Assembly: GCA_030651575.1 (NCBI GenBank)
Contig: JAUSFB010000032.1
Location: 86,001-150,000, forward strand
Reading direction: 5' to 3'
Source: Phaeospirillum sp.
GTDB taxonomy: Bacteria > Pseudomonadota > Alphaproteobacteria > Rhodospirillales > Magnetospirillaceae
DNA: 64,000 bases
Notes under the pieces: model-generated
The model's input: the letters and a program-made list of their open reading frames with translations, nothing else
Database searches by the model: none
What the model was told of the DNA's origin: nothing
Shown: one piece after another, positions 1 through 7,360 of the stretch
How the letters are laid out: each line of letters begins with the position of its first letter
How positions within the stretch are numbered: the stretch's first letter is position 1
Position numbers and translations under genes: made by a program

Positions 1-594
1 CTCGCAACCCCAATAGGGTGGGTCGAGGTAGAACAGGGTCTCGGGCCGGTCGTAGCGGGTGATAAACTCGCCATAGGGCAGGCACTCGATCACCACGCCG
101 GAAAGGCGGGTGTGGAGATCCTCCAGCATCGGCCCCAGCTTGGTGATGTCGAACCGGGCTGGGTTGGCCGGCGACACCCCGAAGTTCCGACCCGAGACCT
201 TGCCCCCGAATGCTGTGCGCTGGAGGTAGAGGAATCGGGCGGCCCGCTCCAGATCGGTCAGGGTAGTGGAGTCGGTGGAGATCAAGCGCTCGAATTCCGC
301 CCTGGTGGTGAGCTGGAACCGGATCATCTCCATGAAAGCGACATAATGGCGCTGGAGGATGCGGAAGAAGGTGGCGACCTCGCGGTTTAAGTCATTGATG
401 ATCTCTGATTTTGGCGCTGTCTCGCGTCGAAGAAACACCCCGCCCATACCGACGAACGGCTCGGCGTAGATGGTGTGGGGAGTCTCCTCGATCTTGGCGC
501 ATACACGTTTGGCCAGATTGCGCTTACCGCCCAGATAGGGAGCAACCGGCCGAACGGGCCGAACAGGGGAGTGGTGATCGGGGGTGATGGTCAT
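1..594 (-). CDS. D12-class DNA adenine methyltransferase (partial, C-terminus outside window)
   Basis: The first 198 residues of an N6-adenine DNA methyltransferase of the Dam/D12 class are visible. The N-terminal region has APYLGGKRNLAKRV, the AdoMet-binding start of the class, followed by EPFVGMGGVFLR. The catalytic DPPYWG motif lies at about residues 191-196, at the window edge, so the C-terminal part is missing only because the window ends. The ATG at 594 is the first start in frame. It sits 71 nt inside the com gene, the position that mom occupies in phage Mu. It probably modifies phage DNA against host restriction; that role is inferred from position. Confidence 0.9.
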   Translation of the reverse strand, partial: MTITPDHHSPVRPVRPVAPYLGGKRNLAKRVCAKIEETPHTIYAEPFVGMGGVFLRRETAPKSEIINDLNREVATFFRILQRHYVAFMEMIRFQLTTRAEFERLISTDSTTLTDLERAARFLYLQRTAFGGKVSGRNFGVSPANPARFDITKLGPMLEDLHTRLSGVVIECLPYGEFITRYDRPETLFYLDPPYWGCE

Positions 595-754
595 GAACCT
601 TGATCCTGTGGCTCTCATGGGGGCTCGGGCGGGGGCTCATGGCCCTCTGGATATTGTTCATGTCCCCGCAGCGGGGGCATTTGATGGAAAGGTGGCCGAC
701 GATATCGGCCTCGGCCAGCTTGCGCCGGCAGCTACCGCAAAGGATGGACTCCAT
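524..754 (-). CDS. com: Com-type zinc-finger translational activator (Mu Com family)
   Basis: This is a 76-aa protein that starts MESILCGSC and has two CxxC pairs (C6/C9 and C26/C29, the latter in KCPRCGD). The arrangement and flanking residues match phage Mu Com, a zinc-finger RNA-binding protein that opens the mom start site for translation. The tail is basic and His-rich. A longer open frame continues upstream to 871, but similarity begins at the ATG at 754. The gene overlaps the start of the downstream methylase by 71 nt, the same com/mom overlap design as Mu. The target here would be the methylase mRNA (inference). Confidence 0.85.
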   Translation of the reverse strand: MESILCGSCRRKLAEADIVGHLSIKCPRCGDMNNIQRAMSPRPSPHESHRIKVHDHHPRSPLPCSARSAGCSLSGR

Positions 755-906
755 GGTGATACATGCCCATAGTCGCCCCGCCCGTGCACCGGGTGCGGGG
801 ATGGCCAGATTGCGGCCGGGTTTGGTACATGCGGGCTTATCTCCCGTGGCTCTGGGCGTTGGAGCGCCCATCCCCCCGCCGGTCGGAACCGGTGAGGTGG
901 CTTAAA

Positions 907-1413
907 TCAGGTGCCAGCCGGATATGCGGGGCGAGCAGGCGCCGGGCCGGCGACCCGCCCTGAGATGATGTCGCGCAAGGTTTGGCGATACGGAAACCAC
1001 GCCTGCACATCGGCGGCCGCCCAGGTGGTTTTGCCTTGCGCCACCGCCTCCGTGACGCGCTCAAGCGTAATGCCGCTTTGCAGCAACGCGGCAGAGGCCA
1101 CGCCGGCATCCCGCTGAGCGTCTGCCGCCGCCCGTTCGGCCGGCGTGAAATCCGGGCGCGGGATCGCATGCCAGACCTGCACTCCGTCGACCACGGACCA
1201 TGGAGCGCCGGGATCAACGGAGACGCCGCCGCGCGGTTGGCCATCCACCGTGTAGCCGGCGGGAGACTCGTCGGGTCGAGGCGCGGCGACACCAACCCTC
1301 AGCGCGGCGATCTCGGCCTTGGGGTAGTCGGCCCCGAAATACGTCCCGTCCACATCGGTGTAGGGCTCGCCGCCAAGCACGCCCACGCCCCGATCGTCAT
1401 ACCAAATGACCAT
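907..1413 (-). CDS. phage tail-fibre assembly-like protein
   Basis: A 168-aa phage protein. It ends with a segment around AWFPYRQTLRDII, which resembles the W..YR..LRDI motif common at the C-terminus of tail-fibre assembly chaperones and related fibre-adjacent proteins. The first half (VIWYDDRG, TYFGADYPKAEI) is less informative. The ATG at 1413 has a GAGGAG ribosome site about 9 nt upstream, better placed than the TTG at 1419. It follows the glycine-rich fibre gene and precedes com, where Mu carries its fibre-assembly gene U. The function is inferred from position plus the C-terminal motif. Confidence 0.55.
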   Translation of the reverse strand: MVIWYDDRGVGVLGGEPYTDVDGTYFGADYPKAEIAALRVGVAAPRPDESPAGYTVDGQPRGGVSVDPGAPWSVVDGVQVWHAIPRPDFTPAERAAADAQRDAGVASAALLQSGITLERVTEAVAQGKTTWAAADVQAWFPYRQTLRDIISGRVAGPAPARPAYPAGT

Positions 1414-1424
1414 GCCCAAGCTCC

Positions 1425-2141
1425 TCAGTAAAATGTGATTGTCGCCGAGCCGTTGGCCCCGCCAGCCGCGCCGCCGCCCTGGGTCAGGGTATCGCCCTGG
1501 CCCGATCCGCCGCCGCCGCCGCCCTGATCGCCGCCGGCGCCGCCGCCGTAAAGGCCGCCGCCACCGCCGCCACCCCAGCCGCCGTTATTGGCGTTGCCAC
1601 CCTGACCGGCGGTGCCGGCGGTGCCCGCATTATTGGTGCCGCTGGCGCCACCGGCGCTTTGCGTGCCGCCGATCCCGGAGTTGGCGGCAAGCGAGGTATA
1701 CCCGCCATTGCCGCCTGCTGGCCCGCCCCCCAACCCGCCTACGGCCGAGGAGCCATAGCTGCCGCCCCCACCGCCGCCAGCCCAGGCCACGAACGACGCA
1801 CCATCGGTGAGCTTGGTGCCGCCACCGCCACCACCGCCAGGGCCATTCGTGGCGCCCTGGCCGCCGCCGTTATAGCCGCCGGTCAGACCAGAGGCGGTGC
1901 CGCCAACCGTGATGGTGAAGGTCTGGCCGCCGGTGACGTATTTAAGGCCCTGGGATCGCCCGCCGGCCCCGCCAAGGCCGCCCGCTCCCGCCCGAGCCAA
2001 GCCCCCACCCGCTCCCTTGAGGTCATAGACCATACGGGTTGCCCCGGACGGCACGGTCACCGTCTGAGCGCCGCCGGTAAAGGCGTAATTAATTGTCACG
2101 GGGACGAACCCGCCGAGAGCGCCCATGGTCGAATTCAGCAT
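1425..2141 (-). CDS. glycine-rich phage tail-fibre/tip protein
   Basis: A 238-aa protein. From about residue 45 it is dominated by Gly, Ala, Asn and Ser in GG-rich stretches, and it ends in a beta-strand-like ATITFY. Such glycine-rich domains occur in phage fibre tips and adhesins, where polyglycine helices form the receptor-binding surface. The early segment, with VPVTINYAFTGGAQTVTVPSGAT, looks like a beta-sandwich. The ATG at 2141 lies just past the stop of the upstream fibre gene. A longer frame reaches 2288 but would overlap that gene heavily. Low complexity hinders family assignment. Confidence 0.7.
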   Translation of the reverse strand: MLNSTMGALGGFVPVTINYAFTGGAQTVTVPSGATRMVYDLKGAGGGLARAGAGGLGGAGGRSQGLKYVTGGQTFTITVGGTASGLTGGYNGGGQGATNGPGGGGGGGTKLTDGASFVAWAGGGGGGSYGSSAVGGLGGGPAGGNGGYTSLAANSGIGGTQSAGGASGTNNAGTAGTAGQGGNANNGGWGGGGGGGLYGGGAGGDQGGGGGGSGQGDTLTQGGGAAGGANGSATITFY

Positions 2142-2143
2142 GA

Positions 2144-3091
2144 CTAGGCCGCCACGTTGAATTTGACGGCCACCAGCTTGTAATACGTCCCGTCGAAGTA
2201 AAACGTCAGGACATCCTCGGCTCCGGCGGTCCCGGTCAAGCTGACCCCGGCCACGCCCTTGTAGATGGCGTTGTAGGCTAGCGCCCACCCGCCCGCGCCG
2301 CCCTGAATGGCGTGCAGCTGGTAAAACGTGCCGGCGACGCCATTGGTGGGAGCCCCAAGGATGCGACTGGCGGTGAGCGTCACCTGGGCCAGCTGGCGGG
2401 TCGGCACATCCCAGGCGATAGTGCCGACGTCGACAAGAGTCGCCATGACGCCGGACTGATGCTGCGGCCAGACATTGGCGTTGGCCAGATAGGCGATTCC
2501 GGCCGGCACGCCGGCATCGATGTCGACGTACAAGACCCCCGCAGACTTCGCCACGCCGACTCTCACAAGGTCGGGCGCCGCCGTGGCGGTCAGGCCGCCG
2601 GCCAGGGCGAGATAGTAGGCCGCGCCGGGGGTCAGGCCGGTCACCAGACCGGCGCGGGTCTCGCCATACAGCACCACCTCGGCGTTGGTGACGTCGGCCA
2701 GACCCAGCCCCAGATCATTGGCGCTGCCATCGGCCAGGGCCTTGGCCCAGCGGGTGTTGGCCGCGTCCCACCGGACCGGGTCGCTATCGGCGACGCCGGG
2801 CGCGAAGGTCTGGGCGGTGGCGATCAGCGACCGCTGCTTGATCGAGATGGACCCGATGGCGGCGGCGATCAAGGCCTGCACGGCGTCGTAGAGTTGGGTG
2901 TGGTTGCCCTTGGCCAGGGCGATCCCGGCAGCCTCGATAAGCCGTGCCAGATTTTCCTGGACGTCGTCGCACCATTCCGGGGTGAAGCGGGTTGACGGGG
3001 TCGCGGTCATTGGATTCCCACCGGTAAAGCCCGGCTTTCCCACACCATGCTTAGTCTGGTCGGCGGTAGTGCTGTCGATGCGATGCATCAT
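2144..3091 (-). CDS. phage tail-fibre protein, Mu-like
   Basis: A 315-aa protein beginning MMHRIDSTTAD, followed by a Gly-Phe-Thr-Gly-Gly-rich stretch and a TPEWCDDVQENLARLIE helix. This N-terminus is typical of fibre proteins in Mu-like and P2-like phages. The middle and C-terminus are repetitive beta-strand sequence. GGAG lies a few bases upstream of the ATG at 3091, and this start overlaps the stop of the truncated gp48 frame. It is directly followed by the glycine-rich fibre gene. It would bind the host surface, although no tail is encoded in this window to carry it. Confidence 0.75.
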   Translation of the reverse strand: MMHRIDSTTADQTKHGVGKPGFTGGNPMTATPSTRFTPEWCDDVQENLARLIEAAGIALAKGNHTQLYDAVQALIAAAIGSISIKQRSLIATAQTFAPGVADSDPVRWDAANTRWAKALADGSANDLGLGLADVTNAEVVLYGETRAGLVTGLTPGAAYYLALAGGLTATAAPDLVRVGVAKSAGVLYVDIDAGVPAGIAYLANANVWPQHQSGVMATLVDVGTIAWDVPTRQLAQVTLTASRILGAPTNGVAGTFYQLHAIQGGAGGWALAYNAIYKGVAGVSLTGTAGAEDVLTFYFDGTYYKLVAVKFNVAA

Positions 3092-3385
3092 GCGTCTCCA
3101 TAGGCGAAGCTGAGAAAAAGATGGCGGGTCATGCGGCGGCGGCGGAACTCGCGGCGCATGACGCATTCGAGCAGGCGGTTGCCCCAGGTCCGCAGCGGCT
3201 CGTCGCAGCCGCCGGCGGCGCAGTCCAACTCATGGATGGTTTCGGTGGGGGCATGGATATCGACCGCGTAGCACCATGGCGTGGGCTTTCCGGCCACGAC
3301 CAGGTCATCTGGATCGAGAGGGGACAAACAGTCGGACTCGCAAGTGGCGGGCCGATGCTCGGTGATGGTGATGGCGTACCTGCAA
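3088..3385 (-). pseudogene. 3' remnant of a Mu gp48-like (DUF2313) tail protein
   Basis: The reading frame ending at 3088 gives RYAITITEH at its start, then PWCYAVDIHAPTETI, LRTWGNRLLECVMRRE and a final FLSFAYGD. This is the pattern of the C-terminal quarter of DUF2313 baseplate proteins (Mu gp48, YmfQ type). No N-terminal part is present. Upstream the DNA passes into the first quarter of the portal gene in a different frame. The stop (TGA) overlaps the fibre start, which is the normal gp48-fibre spacing, so only the 5' side has been lost. The join lies at roughly 3370-3395 and cannot be placed exactly. Confidence 0.7.
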
Positions 3386-3631
3386 GCGCCTGGTGCCCAG
3401 CACCGAGCGGTAATGCAGATCTTTCTCCTCGATTTCCTCGGCCACCTCCAGATAGGAATCGGCATCGCCATCCTCGGCGGCGTGCAGCACCTGGGCCAGC
3501 CGGTAGGGCGTCATGCCCCGCCAAGGATGGTCGGATAGGATCTGGCGCACGCCGGTGATGGACGGTCCAGATTCCTCGACCGCCAGCCGCTTGATGTCGA
3601 TGGGATTGCCGTATTGGTCGAGGATGGCCAT
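3386..3631 (-). pseudogene. 5' remnant of a Mu gp29-like (DUF935) portal protein
   Basis: From the ATG at 3631 the frame reads MAILDQYGNPID, then HPWRGMTPYRLAQVLHAAE and SYLEVAEEIEEKDLHYRSVL-GTRR. This is the standard start of DUF935 portal proteins. After about 82 residues it leaves family-like sequence and runs out of frame into gp48 DNA, stopping at 3305. Portals of this family are about 500 aa, so most of the gene is gone. It follows the terminase gene by 2 nt, as in Mu. An upstream TTG at 3637 is an alternative start. Confidence 0.8.
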
Positions 3632-3633
3632 GG

Positions 3634-5274
3634 TCAATAGGCTCCGTGGCCGAACTGGCCGTTGTCGTCGTCATCGTGATCCGGGGTGTTGGCATTCGGC
3701 GCCGGCCGGGCGGATTGATAGGCGTACTCGCCGACTTCGCCGAAGGTCGCGGCATAGAAATTGAGGATGGCCACCGCCGCGTCGGCATGGCGCTTGCCGC
3801 CATCGGTGCCCACGGTCCGGACGTCGCGGGGGATCTTGCCGACGCCGCCGACAAGGCGGAACTGATGCAGATCGCCGCGCACGTCGAGATGGGCCGGCAG
3901 GTGGATGGTTTTGTCCTCGAACGCGGCCGACAGCTTGGGCGTCATCTCGCGCAACCAGGCGTCGGAGGGCATCAGTTCGGTGATGCGGTCCGGCCCGAAC
4001 TCCTGGCGAGCCTCCTGGGCCAGCACCATGCCGTTGCCATTGGCATCCAGCACACCGGCCTGGAATCGGCGATGCCGCAGCAGCCAACGGCCGATGAAGA
4101 CCAGTAGTTGCTTTTGCTGGTCATAGGGGCATTGACGCAGCTCGACGATCAGCGGGACATGGCGGTGCAGGACGTGATCGGTATAGCCCACGGCGTAATC
4201 GGCCCGGTCCTGGCGCATGGCAAAGTCACCGCCGATGGCGCAGAGGGCATCGGCGGGAAGCTTCTCCAGCTCACGGACCACATGCTCGGCGATCCACAGA
4301 TCCATATGGGCGCGGCGCAGTTGCTCGGGCCAGTCGACGAATTCCAAGGCTCCAGCCGGTGGAGGCGGCTCCCATCGCACCAACCGATAATCCTGGCGCT
4401 GGGCCGCCTCGATCAGGGCCAGCGGCAGCATGGTGCCGTCACCCTCGCGCGGGACGGCATCCAACTCCTCCCGCATGGCCTCGGTACGGGAACCATAGGA
4501 CCGGCGAATCTTGGAATACCATGCCGCCTTGTCCTGGGGACTCATGGCGCGGCCGGTGACGGCGCACATACGCTCGTACAGGCCACCGGCGACGGCGTCG
4601 TCGAAGGTGGCGCGATGCAGCGACGCCTCCTGAATGCCCGCGCGGATCTCCTTGATCAGGGTGTTGTAGGCATTGGTGTTGCCGTTGTGGGTGCTGATGA
4701 TGCGGATTTTGCCGCCCCAGATCAGCAGGGCCAGACAAGCCTCGATCACTTTGCCGACATCCTGGTGGAAGGCGGCCTCGTCGATCACCACGATGCCCTG
4801 CAGGCCGCGAATGTTGGCGGGCCGGGACGACAGGGCGGAGACGCGATGGCCCGAGGCGAAAGTGATGCGGAAGGCGGCGATCTGGCGGGTCTTGGCCTCA
4901 CCGCGCTCGTCCACCTCCACGTCCTCGAAGACGAACTCCTCGATGTCCAGCAATTCACCGGCCAGCCGCGAGGCAAATCCGGCGGAGGTGGCCACGAACT
5001 CGCGGCCCTTTTCCTTGGTGTCGCCGATATACCAGATATCATCGCCGCCCGCTGATTTGGCGGCCGAGGCGATCAGAGTGTCGTCCCATGCCTCGGCCCA
5101 AGTGAAGCCGGTACGGCGCCCCTTTTCGGCGGCCTTAAAGGCTGATTGATCCTCGACCCACCGCTTCTGGTGGTCCATGAGGATGCCCTCGCCCAGCGGG
5201 TCGTAGGTGGAAAGCGCCGTGGTACCCCACAGATCATCGATCAGGGATTTAGGCGGCACCCATTTAACGGCCAT
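3634..5274 (-). CDS. phage terminase large subunit, Mu gp28 type
   Basis: A 546-aa DNA-packaging motor. Near residue 50 it has AAEKGRRTGFTWAEA, the Walker A-like motif of the Mu gp28 family. The Walker B/catalytic segment GIVVIDEAAF follows near residue 160, and the coupling motif ISTHNGNTN comes after. The C-terminal half holds the RNase H-like nuclease, with acidic residues in IGGDFAMRQDRADY and GVLDANGNG, plus a GTDGGKRHADAAVA segment. It appears full length and undamaged. It lies between the gp27-like gene (0 nt gap) and the truncated portal. With no portal or capsid genes here it has no local partner. Confidence 0.93.
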   Translation of the reverse strand: MAVKWVPPKSLIDDLWGTTALSTYDPLGEGILMDHQKRWVEDQSAFKAAEKGRRTGFTWAEAWDDTLIASAAKSAGGDDIWYIGDTKEKGREFVATSAGFASRLAGELLDIEEFVFEDVEVDERGEAKTRQIAAFRITFASGHRVSALSSRPANIRGLQGIVVIDEAAFHQDVGKVIEACLALLIWGGKIRIISTHNGNTNAYNTLIKEIRAGIQEASLHRATFDDAVAGGLYERMCAVTGRAMSPQDKAAWYSKIRRSYGSRTEAMREELDAVPREGDGTMLPLALIEAAQRQDYRLVRWEPPPPAGALEFVDWPEQLRRAHMDLWIAEHVVRELEKLPADALCAIGGDFAMRQDRADYAVGYTDHVLHRHVPLIVELRQCPYDQQKQLLVFIGRWLLRHRRFQAGVLDANGNGMVLAQEARQEFGPDRITELMPSDAWLREMTPKLSAAFEDKTIHLPAHLDVRGDLHQFRLVGGVGKIPRDVRTVGTDGGKRHADAAVAILNFYAATFGEVGEYAYQSARPAPNANTPDHDDDDNGQFGHGAY

Positions 5275-5919
5275 TTAAGCCATCCCCGCGATGTCGCGCC
5301 GCAGTTGGGCAATGCGCTCGGCCGACAAGCCTTTCTCACCAGCCTTGGCGGCGTCCTTAGCTGCGAGATCTAGCTTGCTGGCGGCCCGCTTTGCCATCTC
5401 CTTGGCCGTTTCCTCGCGGACCTTCAACACCAGATCCGCATCCTTCTTGCGGGCGCTGGCCAGATGATCGAGAGCCTTGGATAGGTCGTGGATGGTCTTG
5501 GGATCGAACGCCACCGCCTCGCCGGTCGCAGCCGCCTCTTCGGCTTTGAGAAACACATCGGTGACCACCGAATGCATCAGCTCGACGTTGAGCTGCATCT
5601 GCCGGCTTTCTGGGGCCTTGCCCAATTGACGCACCAGCCCCTCGGACACGGCGCGGGAGCGCTGCAGCCGTTCGGCCAACTTGTCCAGACCCTGGACGTG
5701 CCGGTGCAGTCCGGACCGGGACGGCATGGCGGTGGGCGGGATGACGGCGTCGTCGGGAAGATCGTCCAGTTCGGGCGGCAGCATGTCGCGGCGGCCGGCG
5801 GCGACATCGTCGAGGAAGGTTTTGATTTGGTCCAGGGTGTAGCGGCGGGAATACCATAACTCCGCCAAGGCCTCCCTGAGGAAGCCCGGCAGGCGGTCGG
5901 CCTTGGAGGGCGTCGCCAT
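5275..5919 (-). CDS. Mu gp27-like DUF3486 protein (probable small terminase subunit)
   Basis: A 214-aa protein starting MATPSKADRLPGFLREALAE, typical of DUF3486, which sits immediately upstream of the large terminase in Mu-like phages and is probably the DNA-recognition subunit. The N-terminal helix-rich part is followed by a long charged Ala/Lys/Glu region likely to be coiled coil, ending in LRRDIAGMA. The ATG at 5919 is preferred over the longer frame to 6030, because it follows the stop of the upstream gene directly and begins the conserved block. Confidence 0.85.
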   Translation of the reverse strand: MATPSKADRLPGFLREALAELWYSRRYTLDQIKTFLDDVAAGRRDMLPPELDDLPDDAVIPPTAMPSRSGLHRHVQGLDKLAERLQRSRAVSEGLVRQLGKAPESRQMQLNVELMHSVVTDVFLKAEEAAATGEAVAFDPKTIHDLSKALDHLASARKKDADLVLKVREETAKEMAKRAASKLDLAAKDAAKAGEKGLSAERIAQLRRDIAGMA

Positions 5920-5921
5920 GC

Positions 5922-6224
5922 TTAAGCCCGCCAGGGAGAGCGTTCTACCCCGGCAACCTCGACACGACCGTAGGCGGCATCTTCGCCGCGTTCGGTGATA
6001 GCCACCACGCGCACGGCGTCGTCGAACCATTCCTCGGTGGTGCAGCCCCGCGCCTTAAGCAGGTCGAGATCCTTGCGGATGTCGTCGCGGGTGGCCTGAC
6101 CAAAGCCACCCTGGACAGTGGCGCTGGTGATCACCGATTCGTTGGCGGTGGCCCCCAGGGTCACCAGCAAGCGTAGGACGAAGGTACGGCGGCTGGCCGC
6201 CACGGTCTCGGCGAACTTGCCCAT
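5922..6224 (-). CDS. Mu gp26-like winged-helix phage protein
   Basis: A 100-aa protein: RRTFVLRLLVTLGATANESVI, then VQGGFGQATRDDIRKDLDLLKARG and VVAITERGEDAA-GRVEVAGVERS. The helical start, helix-turn-helix and wing-like end match the small family found between gp25 and gp27 in Mu-like phages (VpaChn25_0724-type). Its biochemical role is unknown. The ATG at 6224 shares one base with the stop of the gp25-like gene, consistent with translational coupling. Confidence 0.75.
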   Translation of the reverse strand: MGKFAETVAASRRTFVLRLLVTLGATANESVITSATVQGGFGQATRDDIRKDLDLLKARGCTTEEWFDDAVRVVAITERGEDAAYGRVEVAGVERSPWRA

Positions 6225-6601
6225 CAGTTATCTCCATCCAAGGCGCGGCCCATCAGCTGATCGACCGGCTTTTCCACCGCGCCCAACCGGGCGGCGACTT
6301 CGCGGATATGGCCGCTCATCCGAATGACGCCCTTGTCCACCGTATGCAGGGTCTCTTTGAGATCCTCGATATCTCGGCGGGTGGGGAGATGCTTGAGTTC
6401 GGTGGTGATCTCAGAGAACATCCTCCGCCCCTCGGCAAAATCGGCGGTGATGCCGTCATGGGCTTTGGTGTGGGTCTCCTTGAACGCCTCGAAGGCGTCA
6501 TGGGTGACGAATTGCTGGCGCATGGACCAAAGCACCCAGGCCAGAATGCACTGGACGATGACCAGCAATATCGGCCACCACGTCAGAAACACGTCCATCA
6601 T
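6224..6601 (-). CDS. Mu gp25-like DUF2730 membrane protein
   Basis: A 125-aa protein with one N-terminal transmembrane helix (WWPILLVIVQCILAWVLWSM). A long charged alpha-helical region containing RRDIEDLKETL and HIREVAARLGAVEKPVDQL follows, probably coiled coil. The layout is that of DUF2730, the gp25 position in Mu-like phages. An AAGGGGGG ribosome site precedes the tandem ATGATG at 6601/6598, so either ATG may be used. The role is not established; position next to the spanin genes suggests a membrane-associated late protein. Confidence 0.75.
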   Translation of the reverse strand: MMDVFLTWWPILLVIVQCILAWVLWSMRQQFVTHDAFEAFKETHTKAHDGITADFAEGRRMFSEITTELKHLPTRRDIEDLKETLHTVDKGVIRMSGHIREVAARLGAVEKPVDQLMGRALDGDN

Positions 6602-6813
6602 CGCCCCCCCTTGTCCAACTGATGGCCACACGGCCCACACAAAGCGCCAACCTCGGGCTTACCGCCGCAGGCGCGGCAGAAAGCGGGTTCGGGGTCTGGG
6701 TCGTAATGGGGTGGCGGAATAATGGTTTGGCTGGACTTCACCCCCGCCCTGGCTAATGAGCGTTGCAGGTGGCGCTCCTGCGCCTCGGTCGCGTCGTCGC
6801 CGAAGTCAGTCAT
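6598..6813 (-). CDS. small TraR/DksA-like C4 zinc-finger phage protein
   Basis: A 71-aa protein. The N-terminal half is charged and helical (MTDFGDDATEAQERHLQRS). The C-terminal half holds two cysteine pairs (CRACGG and CGPC), the C4 zinc-finger signature of phage TraR/DksA-type proteins. The spacing between pairs is shorter than in cellular DksA. The ATG at 6813 has GGAGG 7 nt upstream and is a better start than the one at 6837. In Mu-like genomes a protein of this kind follows the spanin genes. Binding to RNA polymerase is possible but not shown. Confidence 0.65.
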   Translation of the reverse strand: MTDFGDDATEAQERHLQRSLARAGVKSSQTIIPPPHYDPDPEPAFCRACGGKPEVGALCGPCGHQLDKGGR

Positions 6814-7360
6814 GACCGCCTCCGGCAGCCTGTTCATCCCGCAACGCCTTCACTCTCAGGGCGTAGGCATGGCCGAGCTGGGCGTAAGCCCCGCAGGTTT
6901 CGGCGCGGTCGGTTTCGGCGAGAAGAAATTCAGCAGCCTCTCCCGATAGCGGGCTTCCGGCGGCGGCATCAGCAGCGCCGGCGGCGGGGCCGGCGGCAAC
7001 GGAGATGGGGCAGCCACCACCTTTCCCACGGGCTCCGGGGTCGCGCAGCCCGCCAGCGGCTGCAACAGCGCGGCGAGCGGCAGCAGCATCAGCAGCCAAG
7101 GCCGTAATCGTCTGGACATGATCAGTCTCCATCTGGTCGCGCTGGGCGATCCACGCCCGCTCCTGGGCCAATACCCTACCGGTTGCGGTGGCCAAGGCCG
7201 TGGCGGCGGCGGCGCGCAGATCGGCGACGACCTTGTCGTGCCGCGCCTGGTCATAGCGGTGGACCAACACGCCGGAGATCGCGGCCGACCCCAGGCACGT
7301 CACCACCAGGGCGACCACCACGATGTCGATGCCGAAAAAACGGGCGATGGCAGAGATCAC
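6806..7360 (-). CDS. Rz: Rz-like inner-membrane spanin
   Basis: A 184-aa protein with a GTG start at 7360 (GGAGG upstream, overlapping the stop of the lysozyme gene as GTGA). It has a single N-terminal membrane segment (IDIVVVALVVTCLGSAAI). A periplasmic helical region rich in Ala, Arg and Gln (VADLRAAAATALATATG, ERAWIAQRDQMETDHVQTI) follows. This is the i-spanin plan: inner-membrane anchor plus periplasmic coiled coil. With Rz1 it would bridge to and fuse the outer membrane at the end of lysis. The C-terminal part is Gly/Ala rich, partly because it is read in two frames. Confidence 0.8.
   Translation of the reverse strand: MISAIARFFGIDIVVVALVVTCLGSAAISGVLVHRYDQARHDKVVADLRAAAATALATATGRVLAQERAWIAQRDQMETDHVQTITALAADAAAARRAVAAAGGLRDPGARGKGGGCPISVAAGPAAGAADAAAGSPLSGEAAEFLLAETDRAETCGAYAQLGHAYALRVKALRDEQAAGGGHD
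6856..7119 (-). CDS. Rz1: Rz1-like outer-membrane lipoprotein spanin, nested in Rz
   Basis: An 87-aa lipoprotein in another frame, lying wholly inside Rz. The start MSRRLRPWLLMLLPLAAL leads to a lipobox, LAGC, and a proline-rich mature part (PSPLPPAPPPALLMPPPE). Signal peptide, lipobox and proline-rich body are the defining traits of Rz1 o-spanins, and full nesting in Rz is a known arrangement. The ATG at 7119 has GGAG about 9 nt upstream, supporting independent initiation. Confidence 0.85.
   Translation of the reverse strand: MSRRLRPWLLMLLPLAALLQPLAGCATPEPVGKVVAAPSPLPPAPPPALLMPPPEARYRERLLNFFSPKPTAPKPAGLTPSSAMPTP

Noticed and set aside
1490-1870. Repetitive GC-rich stretch looking like a repeat array
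   Set aside because: It is the glycine-rich coding part of the tail-fibre gene (GGN codons); units vary in length and no spacers exist, so it is neither CRISPR nor a tandem repeat array.
3646-5055. Long plus-strand frames opposite the terminase, and similar antisense frames opposite many genes
   Set aside because: They mirror real high-GC genes, lack ribosome sites and domain signatures, and have biased shadow composition.
5090-5135. Degenerate Walker A in the terminase (EKGRRTGFTWAE)
   Set aside because: This form is normal for the Mu gp28 family, so it is not a defect.
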